From assembly GCA_951813325.1 (NCBI GenBank), contig OX638350.1, positions 62,001 to 126,000 of the forward strand: a stretch of DNA of 64,000 nt. The letters run 5' to 3'. Of this stretch, positions 1 through 8,123 are shown piece after piece (position 1 is the first letter of the stretch; every line of letters begins with the position of its first letter). Made by a program: the position numbers and the translations under genes. The notes under the pieces were generated by a model. The model was given only the letters and a program-made list of their open reading frames with translations. It had not been told where the DNA came from and did no database searches. This DNA comes from an uncultured Acidimicrobiales bacterium. Its GTDB lineage: Bacteria > Actinomycetota > Acidimicrobiia > Acidimicrobiales > Bin134.

Positions 1-665
1 GTTTCGAGGGCGTTGCGGCCGCCTTTGCCGCCAGAGAAGCGTGTGGTGTAGACCATGGCGTTGTCGGTGAGCACCGAGGCGGGAAAGCCGTGGTCAGCGC
101 CGGTTTGGTTGAAGGTGTCGACGACTATGGGGCCGGTTATGCGCCGGTGGGCGGTGACCGACAGCGCGTAGCGGGAGCAGTCGTCGAGCCAGGTCAAGAT
201 CTCGGTGGTGGCGCCGTCGGCGAGGCGCCAGTGGGTGAAGTCCGATTGCCACATCTGGTTGGGGAGGTCTGCTTGGAAGCGGACATAGGACGACTTCGGC
301 CGCTTCTTGGGGTTCGCGTCGACGAGGCCGGCGGCCGCCAGGCGGCGCCAGACCGTCGAAGCGGACACGGCGATGCCGTGGCGGTGGGCGAGGTGCCAGG
401 AGATGGTGTGCGCGCCGGCGTCGAGGCCCTGGCTCTCCAGGTCGGCGCGCAGGCTCACGATCAGCTCGACTGTCTCGGCGGCGATGGCGGCCGGCGATGT
501 GAGCGGCCGGCGGGACCGCGGCTCGAACGCAGATTCGCCCTCAGCCCGCCAGCGGGCCACCAGCTTGGTCACCTGCGACCTCGAAAGGCCGTACTCGGCG
601 GCCACTTCGGCGTGGGTTCGCCCCTCCACGACGACAGCGGTGACAACAAGGCGGGCCCTCGACAT
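1..665 (-). CDS. IS481-type transposase, C-terminus beyond window edge
   Basis: The reading frame opens with ATG at 665 and stays open to the left edge (about 221 residues seen). It has an N-terminal helix-turn-helix region and the start of a DDE integrase core with 'WQSDFTHW' and 'VLTDNAMVYTT', the first two catalytic Asp positions. The Glu would lie outside the window. It is clearly related to the complete transposase at 805-1965 but has diverged, most strongly in the HTH half, so the two are separate elements and not a fresh duplication. It lies in the same orientation as that copy. Confidence 0.85.
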   Translation of the reverse strand, partial: MSRARLVVTAVVVEGRTHAEVAAEYGLSRSQVTKLVARWRAEGESAFEPRSRRPLTSPAAIAAETVELIVSLRADLESQGLDAGAHTISWHLAHRHGIAVSASTVWRRLAAAGLVDANPKKRPKSSYVRFQADLPNQMWQSDFTHWRLADGATTEILTWLDDCSRYALSVTAHRRITGPIVVDTFNQTGADHGFPASVLTDNAMVYTTRFSGGKGGRNALE

Positions 666-697
666 CCCCCACCCTGGACCAGCGCCGCGATGTTCCC

Positions 698-738
698 ATG
701 TCTCGCGACATAAGGTTCACATGTCCTGAACCACCACA
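698..738. repeat. Right end of the first IS481-type element
   Basis: The sequence upstream of the partial transposase ends in CCTGAACCACCACA at 725-738, matching the end of the second element at 2046. Inside both ends sits the same partly palindromic 14-mer ATGTCTCGCGACAT (698-711 and 2006-2019), probably a transposase or promoter element. Only 15 bp (739-753) separate this end from the left end of the next element. Confidence 0.6.
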
Positions 739-753
739 CTGCCGGGGGCGCGG

Positions 754-783
754 TGTGATGTGTCAAGACATAGGAAACTTGTG
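754..783 (+). repeat. Left inverted repeat of the IS481 element
   Basis: It begins TGTGATGTGTCAAGACATAG and lies downstream of the transposase stop. Compared with the reverse complement of 2017-2046 it keeps TGTG, TCA, GACAT and GGAAAC. Confidence 0.55.
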
Positions 784-804
784 AACCTGCGCGGGGGCGG
801 GTTT

Positions 805-1965
805 TCAGGTTTTGTTTCGGGGTTGGTAGTCGCGGGTTGGGTCGAGTTGGAGTTGGCGTAGGAGTTCGCCGGTTTGGGTGTCGATGACGCGTATGTCGAG
901 GTCGGCTATGAGGAGGGTGACGGGGGTGTGTTTGTGGGCTCGGCCGATGCCGATGTGGTGGAGCCGGCCGTTGTGGCGCAGGGTGACGGTGCCTGATTTG
1001 TCGATGCGGTCGTGGCGGACTCTGAAGTGGGTTCCGGCGCCGTGGTGGTGGGGGCCGGTTTTGGGGAGGCGCTGGTAGGCGGCGGCGGGGGTTTGGCGGT
1101 TGAGGGATCGGTGGGGGCGGTGGTGGTTGTAGGTGCGGGTGAGTTGGTCGAGCTGGGCTTGGAGGGCGTCGAGGTTGTGGGCGCCGGGTTGGGCTTTGAG
1201 CCATTTCTTGAGGGTTTGTTGGAATCTCTCGACTTTTCCGCAGGTGGTGGGGCGGTTGGGCGCGGAGTGCTTCTGGGCGATGCCGAGGTCGGCCAATAGG
1301 GTTTCGAGGGCGTTGCGGCCGCCGCGGCCGCCGGAGAGCCGTGTGGTGTAGACCATGGCGTTGTCGGTGAGCACCGACGCGGGGAACCCGTGGTCAGCGC
1401 AGGTTTGGTTGAAGGTGGCGACGACGATGGGGCCGGTGATGCGCCGGTGGGCGGTGACCGACAGCGCGTAGCGGGAGCAGTCGTCGAGCCAGGTGATGAC
1501 CTCGGTGGTGGAGCCGTTTGAGAGCGCCCAACAGCAGAAGTCCGACTGCCACATCTCGTTGGGCAGATCTGCGGCGAATCGGACATAGGACGACCGGGGC
1601 CGCTTTTTCGGGGTGGGCTCCACGACGCCTGCCTCGACGAGGCGGCGCCAGATCGTCGAGGCAGACACCGTGACCTGATGGCGGTGGGCGAGGTGCCAGC
1701 AGATGGTGTGCGCTCCGGCGTCGAGGCCCTGGGCCACCAGCTCGGCGCGCAGGTTCACCGCCAGCTCCACCACGGCGTCTGACACCTTGGCCGGAGAGGT
1801 TCGGGGACGCCGCGACCGGGGCTCGAACGCGGCGGGGCCATCTGAGCGCCATCGGGCCATGAGCTTGGAGACATGCCCCTCAGACACCCCGTAGCGCCTG
1901 GCTGCCTGGGCTTGGGTGATGCCCTCGACTGCTACCGACATGATGATCGCCTGCCTCTTCGACAC
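805..1965 (-). CDS. IS481-family transposase
   Basis: A 386-residue DDE transposase. Residues 1-60 are an HTH region (AARRYGVSEGHVSKL). Residues 130-290 are an rve-type integrase core with D142 (QSDFCC), D201 (LTDNAMVY) and E246 (GKVERFQ), so the catalytic triad looks intact. The C-terminal part is the basic IS481 tail. The start is GTG at 1965. Length and domain order are normal for the family, and nothing in the sequence argues against activity. It lies inside the inverted repeats at 754-783 and 2017-2046. Confidence 0.93.
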   Translation of the reverse strand: MSKRQAIIMSVAVEGITQAQAARRYGVSEGHVSKLMARWRSDGPAAFEPRSRRPRTSPAKVSDAVVELAVNLRAELVAQGLDAGAHTICWHLAHRHQVTVSASTIWRRLVEAGVVEPTPKKRPRSSYVRFAADLPNEMWQSDFCCWALSNGSTTEVITWLDDCSRYALSVTAHRRITGPIVVATFNQTCADHGFPASVLTDNAMVYTTRLSGGRGGRNALETLLADLGIAQKHSAPNRPTTCGKVERFQQTLKKWLKAQPGAHNLDALQAQLDQLTRTYNHHRPHRSLNRQTPAAAYQRLPKTGPHHHGAGTHFRVRHDRIDKSGTVTLRHNGRLHHIGIGRAHKHTPVTLLIADLDIRVIDTQTGELLRQLQLDPTRDYQPRNKT

Positions 1966-2016
1966 CCCCTACAATCACCCACACGGCAAACCACCAGAGT
2001 TTCCGATGTCTCGCGA

Positions 2017-2046
2017 CATGGGTTTCCGATGTCCTGAACCACCACA
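2017..2046 (-). repeat. Right inverted repeat of the IS481 element
   Basis: Read from the outside, the strand starts TGTGGTGGTTCAGGACATCG, pairing imperfectly with 754-783. It lies 52 bp upstream of the transposase start and probably contains its promoter. Confidence 0.55.
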
Positions 2047-2116
2047 CCGCCCCCGCCACTATCTAAAACTGATGGAGGTTGTTGACAGTCGGGGTCTTTC
2101 GTGAGAGGAAGACCTG

Positions 2117-2296
2117 ATGGACGAAAGAGACCAGCAGCGCAAGATCCGGCACCGCCTGTCGGTGCTTCGCCACGCCGAGGAGGTGACGGGCAGCGTGGCG
2201 GCGACGGGGGCATCCAAGTCAAGAGGGGCGCCAGGGATCGGGTTGATTCCGTCGAGGAGGTCCCTTACATGGATGTCAGGGAGCTTTCATCGCTGA
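2117..2296 (+). pseudogene. 5' remnant of another IS481-type transposase
   Basis: From ATG 2117 the first 30 or so residues (MDERDQQRKIRHRLSVLR, then HAEEVTGSVAAT) look like the N-terminus of a different IS481 transposase subgroup. Similarity ends abruptly near 2206, where the HTH should continue, and the frame closes at 2296. The DDE core is absent. TGTTGACAGTC at about 2080 could be its old terminus. It lies directly beside the intact element, which suggests repeated insertion at this spot. The family assignment rests on remembered family sequences. Confidence 0.55.
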
Positions 2297-2613
2297 TAGA
2301 GCACTTCGCTTCAACTGGGTCCACAATGCGGTTCAGCGAGTTCCTCTCTTTGGACTGCTCGCAGATTGTCGACGAGGACATGTGGCACCTCTTCCACCCC
2401 GACGGCGCTGGCTGCCCGCCGCTGGCGCTGCCCGACGCGATGGGATTCGACGCGATATTGAACTACTGGGTCGCCGTTTGCAGGAAACCACCGCGACTGG
2501 CAGCAGCCGAAATCGACGGCAGAATCGCCTTCACCATCGATAAGCACGGCGGCCGCGGGGACTGCGACGCCGTATTGGCGCCGTTCGCCCTCGGAATCAC
2601 ACTCAAGAGATGA
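2269..2613 (+). CDS. Hypothetical protein (114 aa)
   Basis: The chosen start is ATG 2269 (MDVRELSSLIEHFASTG), because the open frame upstream runs through the transposase remnant and is unlikely to be translated. The protein is soluble, acidic and Trp/Cys-containing, with no motif I recognise. Composition looks like real coding sequence. It stands alone beside mobile-element debris, so it may itself be a truncated or orphan cargo gene. Confidence 0.45.
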   Translation: MDVRELSSLIEHFASTGSTMRFSEFLSLDCSQIVDEDMWHLFHPDGAGCPPLALPDAMGFDAILNYWVAVCRKPPRLAAAEIDGRIAFTIDKHGGRGDCDAVLAPFALGITLKR

Positions 2614-2798
2614 GGGAGCATGGCCGATTCGGGCACGGCCGCCGATGACGCTGCGAAGCCGCAACCGACCGCGATGGCCAACACCGCGGCGAGCAGAGGG
2701 CGCACGGCTCTCTAAGTTGCTCTGTTAGGTCGAGAGGTGATTTCGGCAACTCATAGCGAGACAGAACTGTCACTGCCCATCGGTATGGTCGGCAACAT

Positions 2799-3260
2799 AT
2801 GGACAACACGCATACAGCAACCACCCGCCGCCCGATAGTCGGCTGTTCGAGAAGGGTTAGCAGGGCGCGGACGGGAAGATCGCCGAGGAGCGCGCTCCGC
2901 CGACCAGGCAGAAGTCGTCTCGTGACAGCGCTGCTAGATCGCCTAAGGCAAATCGACTGGAGCCAACTCGATCAACGGCTGTCCCGCATCGCCCGTCGAG
3001 TGTGGCGGTGGATTCTGGTCTTTGTGCTCCGCGCATTGAGGGCATTCCTCGCTGGCGCAGGGGCATTCGCTCTGCTCGTTCTAGGCTCATTGAGGTCTGC
3101 CGGAATCGAACGGGTCAATATCTGCGGTGTGCTTCTCCTGTTGCTGTTTGGGGGCTTTGGTGGCGTGGTTATACAGCGCTGCTACAAGAGATTCGCCTTC
3201 ATCCGCCGGATGTCCGAGTTTCTAGCCGTCAAAGTCGAGGCAATCGAAGAGGCCACATAG
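2799..3260 (+). CDS. Small basic membrane protein, unknown
   Basis: About 153 residues. The N-terminal 45 residues are Arg/Ser-rich and may be partly untranslated. They are followed by an amphipathic stretch and two hydrophobic segments (about residues 70-95 and 105-130, the second with a run of Leu and Gly), then a short acidic tail. This predicts a two-pass inner-membrane protein. No family is recognised and no operon partner is visible. GTG or ATG starts further in are possible. Confidence 0.4.
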   Translation: MDNTHTATTRRPIVGCSRRVSRARTGRSPRSALRRPGRSRLVTALLDRLRQIDWSQLDQRLSRIARRVWRWILVFVLRALRAFLAGAGAFALLVLGSLRSAGIERVNICGVLLLLLFGGFGGVVIQRCYKRFAFIRRMSEFLAVKVEAIEEAT

Positions 3261-3324
3261 CTATCGGCGCATTCGGGCGCATTCCCAGTCTGAGGTGCCA
3301 CGGTTAGGCGTTGCGGGTTTTCTT

Positions 3325-4128
3325 TTATATGCACAGGTCCAACGCTCCGGACTGTACGTCGCCGTGTGCCGCGTACTGGAGGAACGCCTCTTTATGTCTG
3401 GTGTAGTGGCGTTGGGCGTTCCACCCCAGTCTGGATATGCCAGCCCGGTTCAAGGCTCGCACCAGCACTGCGCTGACTATCGCTACTTCGGTGCTTCCGG
3501 ACAGGTTGCGGACGATGTGGGCTGCTGTTTGAGGGCCGACTCCGTGCAGCCCCCTCAAGTACACATTCAGTTCGAGCGGGTCTTCGGGCGGGGGTTCTGA
3601 GCAGAGTTGGGCCAGGGACGCGGCGATGAATTTCGACCGTTGCTCCGGGAATCTGTAGTGCCCCAGCCCGCCGGGCAGAGGCTCTCGAAGCCTCCCTTCG
3701 ATTGCCTCTGCTGTCGCTGCGGGGTTCTCGGCGAGAAGATCGACCACGGCCTAGCGGGCTGCTCGTGCTGACTCTTCGCGTATCCCGGAACCGCTGAGCA
3801 AGCAGAACACGACCACCGACTCGATGTCAGCGCCGGATGCCGTTTCTGCGAGACGCTCCTCGTAGCGCTCTGTCGCTGTCCGGTTGACCCAGAACCCCGG
3901 AGTGCCGAACGCCTCGTGACTGCCCCACTCCACATCCCATGACTGCCCCTTCACAGTGAAGCCGATGCGGTCGTTGCTGTTTCGCCCGCAGTGGGGATCA
4001 CGCACTGGTTCCAGCGATGCTGTCCGAGCCACGGCCGCAACACTAGGCCGGGACGAAGAGGGGTGGTTGAGTCCAGTCCGCTCCCTGACCGTGGCGAGGG
4101 CACCGGGAACCTGCACCGCATACAACAA
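3325..4128 (-). pseudogene. OGG-like HhH DNA glycosylase interrupted by an in-frame TAG
   Basis: Two open segments, 4128-3754 and 3750-3325, lie in the same frame and are separated only by TAG at 3753-3751. Read through, they give about 267 residues with 'GFTVKGQSWDVEWGSHEAF' N-terminally and a helix-hairpin-helix 'LHGVGPQTAAHIV' C-terminally, like OGG-fold 8-oxoguanine glycosylases. At the position where these enzymes carry the catalytic Asp the sequence reads AIVSAVLVRAL, so the Asp appears replaced. The N-terminal start (TTG 4128) is uncertain. The gene is broken by one nonsense codon, or readthrough occurs. It lies downstream of the TIR gene on the same strand, 238 bp away. Confidence 0.6.
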
Positions 4129-4365
4129 TTTCGTCGTGGTTCCCGACGGAGATTCCCTAGATGCCCCGGCGAAAACGCCAAGGATCGGAGGAAATGGCCG
4201 CTAATGCCCGATACCCACAATCCACGGCTGTTTCCCCAGGTAGAACCGCTGGACAGCACGAAAAAGTTTCACTTTTTGCCAAGAGCGGTTTCACCAAAGT
4301 CTGAGCGAAGAGCTGTGACCAGGACCTATGCGATTTCGCATCAACCCTTATGCGCTACCGGGTGG

Positions 4366-5331
4366 TCAGGCGGCTTCTTCCTCGAAGAGCGGGTCCAATT
4401 CCCAGACGTGGTAGCCATCGGAGCCGAGCGTCCTCGCCATCTTGACTAGCCCCCTCCCTTCCCAGACTTGGAGGAAGGCGCGGACAACGGTGACGGGCTG
4501 GGTCGCCCCTTCAGCGATTTCTCCGCTCGATAACTGGGTTTCTGCATCTTGCATGGTGTTGGCCATGAATGCTGCTATCTGCCTCTTGGCGCTGTCGACA
4601 TCAGTCCCGAAAACGCGCAACGCCTCGATGAAGCCGTGCGGGGTAAGCCTACAGAAGTCGGTTATCAGCAGCCCACTGTCCCATTCCCTTATGTAGCCCT
4701 TTTTGTGCAGTCTGCTGAGTTCCTTGTTGAACTGGTGCTCAGTCAGTTCCCCGTCGCTTCGGATTCGCTCGAAGTGGCTGCGATTCATCACGAGTTCTGA
4801 GTCGGCAAGGTGCAGGTCCACCATCTGCCTCAGAACGAACATTTCGGCTGGTGTTGATCTGCCTGCTCGCTGACCGGCCCCAGCAGCGAAGTAGGAGGGC
4901 GGCTGCCCCAGTGGCGGCTTGGTTTGCTGGTTGAAGACTCCATCCAAGATTCGCCCGAACTCATCGTCATAGGAATCGCAGTCGGCGATCTCCTGGTAGA
5001 GCGTGTCTCGGAGGACGGCTGGCACCTCCACTCCGTCCAAGACAACCGGCACGATCTTGCACAGCCCTTCAATTTTCCTGATAGCAGCGTTGTTTAGCTC
5101 CTCCTTGACCCACTTGCTGTCAATGGAGTTGGCCGAGAGGACGACAACAAAAACGTCAGCGTTGTCCAGGCCATGCTTGAATATCCGATCCACGAGGCTG
5201 TCACCTGGACGAAGCTCCCAGTCGTCGTACCAAGTATCTACTCCGTTTGCTCGCAGCCTCTTAGCGAAGCCGGTCGCGAAACGCTCCTTGTCCAGCGAGC
5301 TGTGACTCAAAAAGGCTCGGAGGGCCATCAC
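4366..5331 (-). CDS. TIR-domain protein with C-terminal winged-helix-like region
   Basis: Residues 4-140 form a TIR domain: RAFLSHSSLDKERF (strand A and box 1), WYDDWELRPGDSL, then SANSIDSKWVKEEL. The Glu pair at about 77-78 sits where bacterial TIR NADases have their catalytic Glu. Residues 165-320 look helical and winged-helix-like (HFERIRSDGELTEHQFNKEL, LHKKGYIREW) and may sense a ligand or nucleic acid. Start is GTG 5331 or ATG 5328. TIR proteins of this type act in abortive defence or signalling through NAD+ cleavage. That role is inferred here, because no recognised partner gene (Thoeris, CBASS, pAgo) is adjacent. Confidence 0.8.
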   Translation of the reverse strand: MMALRAFLSHSSLDKERFATGFAKRLRANGVDTWYDDWELRPGDSLVDRIFKHGLDNADVFVVVLSANSIDSKWVKEELNNAAIRKIEGLCKIVPVVLDGVEVPAVLRDTLYQEIADCDSYDDEFGRILDGVFNQQTKPPLGQPPSYFAAGAGQRAGRSTPAEMFVLRQMVDLHLADSELVMNRSHFERIRSDGELTEHQFNKELSRLHKKGYIREWDSGLLITDFCRLTPHGFIEALRVFGTDVDSAKRQIAAFMANTMQDAETQLSSGEIAEGATQPVTVVRAFLQVWEGRGLVKMARTLGSDGYHVWELDPLFEEEAA

Positions 5332-5525
5332 GACAGCCTATGGCTTGGCCTGTTGGCCTAAGAGCTTTGCCCAACTGCCCTTTCGCTCCCAATGATCTGG
5401 GAATATCGGCCCTATTAACCCCCCACCGCAAGAATATGGGCCACTCGGAAAAGGGCCGCTCGCCCCCAGGTCAGGCAATACGTCAAGACCCCACTAAGTG
5501 CCTTAGGCGATTGAAGCCACCGTGG

Positions 5526-6560
5526 TCATCGGGGTGGGCCTGTTGTTGACCGCATTGTCAGGCTTATGGGGTACTTATCGTGGGAGATGGGGCAGGTGGG
5601 GTCTTCGATTCGCTCGATGAGCCTTCTTGCGGACTGGATGGCGATGGCTTGGGTGTCCTGTCGCACAGTTGTGAGCCGGAATGAGTGCCAGGAGGCCATG
5701 GGGATGTCGTCGAAGCCGATAATGGAGATGTCGCCAGGGATGGAATAGCCCAGTTGCCGAGCGGCGTCCAATGCGCCGATGGCGATGACGTCGTTGGCGG
5801 CGATGATCGCTGTTGGGGGTCGGTCGCTGAGGAGAAGCCTTCTGCAGTGGGCGTGGCCGGATTCGTGGGTGTAGTGCCCGTGGAAGACCTTCTCGGGGGA
5901 GATGCGGTCCCCGGCGATCTCTTTGGCTCCGATTAGTCGGTGCCGGGTGGTGGAGGTGATCTCGGGACCCATGATGGCGGCGATGTCCTCGTGGCCTAGA
6001 CCGAGTAGATGGCGGGCTGCCTCCTGGCCTGCTGCGACATTGTCGGATTCGACGATGTCGACTTCGAGGTCGGGTATGGACCGGACCGACAGCACGATGG
6101 GGATCCCGCGCCGGTGCAGCACGGCGGGGGTGTCGCTGTCGAGCGTCGCGGTCGAGATGATGAGGCCGTCGAGCGAGGCGTCAAAGAGGTTCCTCAGGCG
6201 GCTCACGTCAGCCCGCCGGTGGTGGGGGTCGACGATCAAGGCCACCGCGTATCCGGCCGCGACCAGTTCTTGGTGGATGTCTGCCAGGAGCATGGGGTAG
6301 AAGGCGTTGTCGATGTCGGGGACCATGACACCGACCACCCGGCTGCGCCGCTCGCGCAGGTTTCTCGCCACGCGGTTCGGGACATAGCCAAGCCGCTCTG
6401 CTGCTTGTTCCACCCTGTCTCGTGTTGCAGCGCTGATCCTGGGGTCGCCACGCAGCGCCCGGGACACTGTTGACTGGCTGACGCCTGCTTCCACCGCTAC
6501 ATCGCGGCTCAATACTCGGCTCGAGGGTGTTTCTTGAAGAGGGTTCCATTGTTCGCTCAT
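5526..6560 (-). CDS. LacI-family transcriptional regulator
   Basis: About 344 residues from ATG 6560 (MSEQWNP). A LacI helix-turn-helix lies near residues 17-40 (VAVEAGVSQSTVSRALRG), followed by the hinge (NRVARNLRERRSRVVGVMVP) and a periplasmic-binding-protein-like effector domain, with 'ITSTTRHRLIGAKE' and 'IIGFDDIPMASW' typical of sugar or polyol sensors. It is divergent from the dehydrogenase/ThDP/Liv operon and most likely represses it. Palindromes at 6591-6603 (its own leader) and 6741-6754 (operon side) are candidate operators. The frame is open further upstream, but that extension lacks a family-like N-terminus. Confidence 0.9.
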   Translation of the reverse strand: MSEQWNPLQETPSSRVLSRDVAVEAGVSQSTVSRALRGDPRISAATRDRVEQAAERLGYVPNRVARNLRERRSRVVGVMVPDIDNAFYPMLLADIHQELVAAGYAVALIVDPHHRRADVSRLRNLFDASLDGLIISTATLDSDTPAVLHRRGIPIVLSVRSIPDLEVDIVESDNVAAGQEAARHLLGLGHEDIAAIMGPEITSTTRHRLIGAKEIAGDRISPEKVFHGHYTHESGHAHCRRLLLSDRPPTAIIAANDVIAIGALDAARQLGYSIPGDISIIGFDDIPMASWHSFRLTTVRQDTQAIAIQSARRLIERIEDPTCPISHDKYPISLTMRSTTGPPR

Positions 6561-6590
6561 AGACCAGCCCGGAGCATAGTCCCAACCTTC

Positions 6591-6603
6591 TGCATTGTAT
6601 GCA
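6591..6603. promoter_or_regulatory. Candidate autoregulatory LacI operator
   Basis: TGCAT-TGT-ATGCA is a perfect 5-bp inverted repeat 31 bp upstream of the LacI-type gene. Its half-site resembles GCATAC of the site at 6741-6754. It lacks the central CG usual for LacI operators, so it is the weaker candidate. Confidence 0.35.
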
Positions 6604-6710
6604 AATGGGAACAAGAGTTGCACAAGCGGCACATCGACGATCAGATATGTAGGTCTCACCAACCAGATGTGTTCCGCAAGTACTAGGTGTGACTAGCTGA
6701 TTTGTTGCAC

Positions 6711-6739
6711 TTGACTTGGACAGGGATGCGGCGTAGGTT
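6711..6739 (+). promoter_or_regulatory. Candidate sigma-70 promoter of the catabolic operon
   Basis: TTGACT (6711-6716), a 17-bp spacer, then TAGGTT (6734-6739). The predicted transcription start falls within the palindrome at 6741-6754, the usual geometry for repression. Confidence 0.5.
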
Positions 6740-6740
6740 A

Positions 6741-6754
6741 CGCATACGTTTGCA
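6741..6754. promoter_or_regulatory. Candidate LacI-family operator
   Basis: cGCATACGTTTGCa: the 12-bp core is an inverted repeat with one mismatched pair and a central CG, the classic LacI-family layout. It lies immediately after the -10 box and 26 bp before the dehydrogenase start, opposite the divergent LacI gene. Confidence 0.6.
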
Positions 6755-6779
6755 CAAACAGGGCAAGGATTGGCAGGGG

Positions 6780-8123
6780 ATGAGGCTCACTGACCCAGGG
6801 TTGGGCGAATATCTGAAAGCACCTGAACGGGTGGACGGCGGCGCAGACCTCTCACGGGCCGTCAGCGAGGTGCTGGCCGACATCGATACTCGCGGCATCG
6901 ATGCTGTCCGCCACTACAGCCAGGAGTTCGATGGGTGGAATCCGCCAGCATTCCGGGTGGAGGCAGAGGCAGTTCGCTCAGCCGAGACGGAAGTCGCCCC
7001 GGCGCTCATCGACCAGATCGATTTCGCCCTTGAGCAGATACGCGACTTCGCCGCCGCCCAGAGGGCATGCCTCCGGCCGCTGGACCATGATCCCTGCCCG
7101 GGGCTGAGACTAGGCCACAGAATCGTGCCCGTAGGAGCAGTGGGCTGCTACGTACCCGGCGGCGTCTACCCACTGATCGCGTCGGCGCTGATGACGATTG
7201 CCGTGGCGAAGGTGGCTGGCGTTGAACGCGTCGTAGCGTGCGCTCCCGGCAAGCCCCAGCGCGGCGGTATCCACCCCGTCCAGTTGGCTGCGATGGACCG
7301 CGCCGGGGCAGACGAGATCTATGCCGTCGGCGGCATTCAGGCGCTCGCCGCCATGGCCTTCGGCGTCGACGGCTTCGGGCGTCCAGTCGATTTGGTCTGC
7401 GGTGCGGGGAACTCATACGTGGCTGAGGCGAAACGCCAGCTGTTCGGCACAGTCGGCATCGACCTGCTCGCTGGTCCCACTGAGGTGCTCCTTATTGCCG
7501 ACGACTCCGCCGATCCCGCCCTGCTGGCCTATGACCTGCTCGGTCAGGCCGAGCATGGGGTCGATAGCCCCGCCGCATTGATCACACTCAGCCGCGAGGT
7601 CGGCGAGGCCACGATCAGCGAGGTCGAGCGTCTCTTGGCCGGGACCTATCCGACTGCCGCGGTGGCGTCCAAGTCATGGCGCGATTTCGGCGCTGTAGTG
7701 CTGTGCGACTCTCGCGAGGCCGCCACGGCTGTCTCCGATGCCATGGCTCCAGAGCATCTTGAGGTACACGCAGCCGACCTGGAGTGGTGGCACGACACGC
7801 TCAAGAACTACGGCACGATCTTCTTGGGGCCGCATGCCACCGTCGCCTACAGCGACAAGGCCATTGGGACCAACCATGTGCTGCCTACGAGGGGGGCAGC
7901 CCGTTACACCAGCGGGCTTTGGGTGGGCAGCTTCTTGAAGACCCCCACTTACCAGTTGGTCGAAGACCCGGCTGCTGCCCTGCCGGTCGCCGCGGCCGCC
8001 GCGGCCATAAGCGATGCCGAGGGGATGTTCGGTCACGGCCTCACCGCGAAGGTGCGCATCGACAGGGCAGAAGGCCGGTCGGTGCTATCCCATGCAAACC
8101 CAAGGAAGGGGTGCAATCCATGA
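6780..8123 (+). CDS. HisD-family dehydrogenase, sulfopropanediol dehydrogenase (HpsN)-like
   Basis: A 447-residue NAD-dependent dehydrogenase of the histidinol-dehydrogenase fold: YVPGGVYPLIASALM, 'GAGNSYVAEAKRQ', 'LLAGPTEVL', GQAEHG (about 256-260) and 'MAPEHLEV'. The C-terminal 'IGTNHVLPTRGAARYTSGLW' region resembles the catabolic HpsN branch more than biosynthetic HisD. No other his genes are nearby. ATG 6780 is chosen because AAGGA lies upstream and a longer start would put promoter and operator inside the gene. The stop overlaps the next start (ATGA). It probably oxidises a polyol or sulfonate alcohol such as 2,3-dihydroxypropane-1-sulfonate; the substrate is inference. Confidence 0.75.
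   Translation: MRLTDPGLGEYLKAPERVDGGADLSRAVSEVLADIDTRGIDAVRHYSQEFDGWNPPAFRVEAEAVRSAETEVAPALIDQIDFALEQIRDFAAAQRACLRPLDHDPCPGLRLGHRIVPVGAVGCYVPGGVYPLIASALMTIAVAKVAGVERVVACAPGKPQRGGIHPVQLAAMDRAGADEIYAVGGIQALAAMAFGVDGFGRPVDLVCGAGNSYVAEAKRQLFGTVGIDLLAGPTEVLLIADDSADPALLAYDLLGQAEHGVDSPAALITLSREVGEATISEVERLLAGTYPTAAVASKSWRDFGAVVLCDSREAATAVSDAMAPEHLEVHAADLEWWHDTLKNYGTIFLGPHATVAYSDKAIGTNHVLPTRGAARYTSGLWVGSFLKTPTYQLVEDPAAALPVAAAAAAISDAEGMFGHGLTAKVRIDRAEGRSVLSHANPRKGCNP

Larger units (their letters stand above)
754..2046 (-). mobile_element. Complete IS481-family insertion sequence
   Basis: The element is about 1.29 kb, bounded by imperfect inverted repeats of about 30 bp that begin TGTG (754-783 and 2017-2046) and share about 21 of 30 positions. 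It carries one intact transposase. TGTG ends and a single ORF without frameshift fit IS481. No convincing target duplication is visible. The flanks gccgggggcgcgg and ccgcccccgcc are themselves nearly complementary, so the true ends could extend further. Confidence 0.7.

Noticed and set aside
2618-2705. Minus-strand signal-peptide-like start (GTG 2705, RPLLAAVLAIAVGCGFAASS)
   Set aside because: It looks like a real secretion signal but runs within about 30 residues into sequence antisense to another gene; at most a truncated remnant.
6780-8123. Histidine biosynthesis hisD
   Set aside because: No his genes adjoin and the C-terminal region resembles catabolic HpsN-type dehydrogenases; operon context is catabolic.
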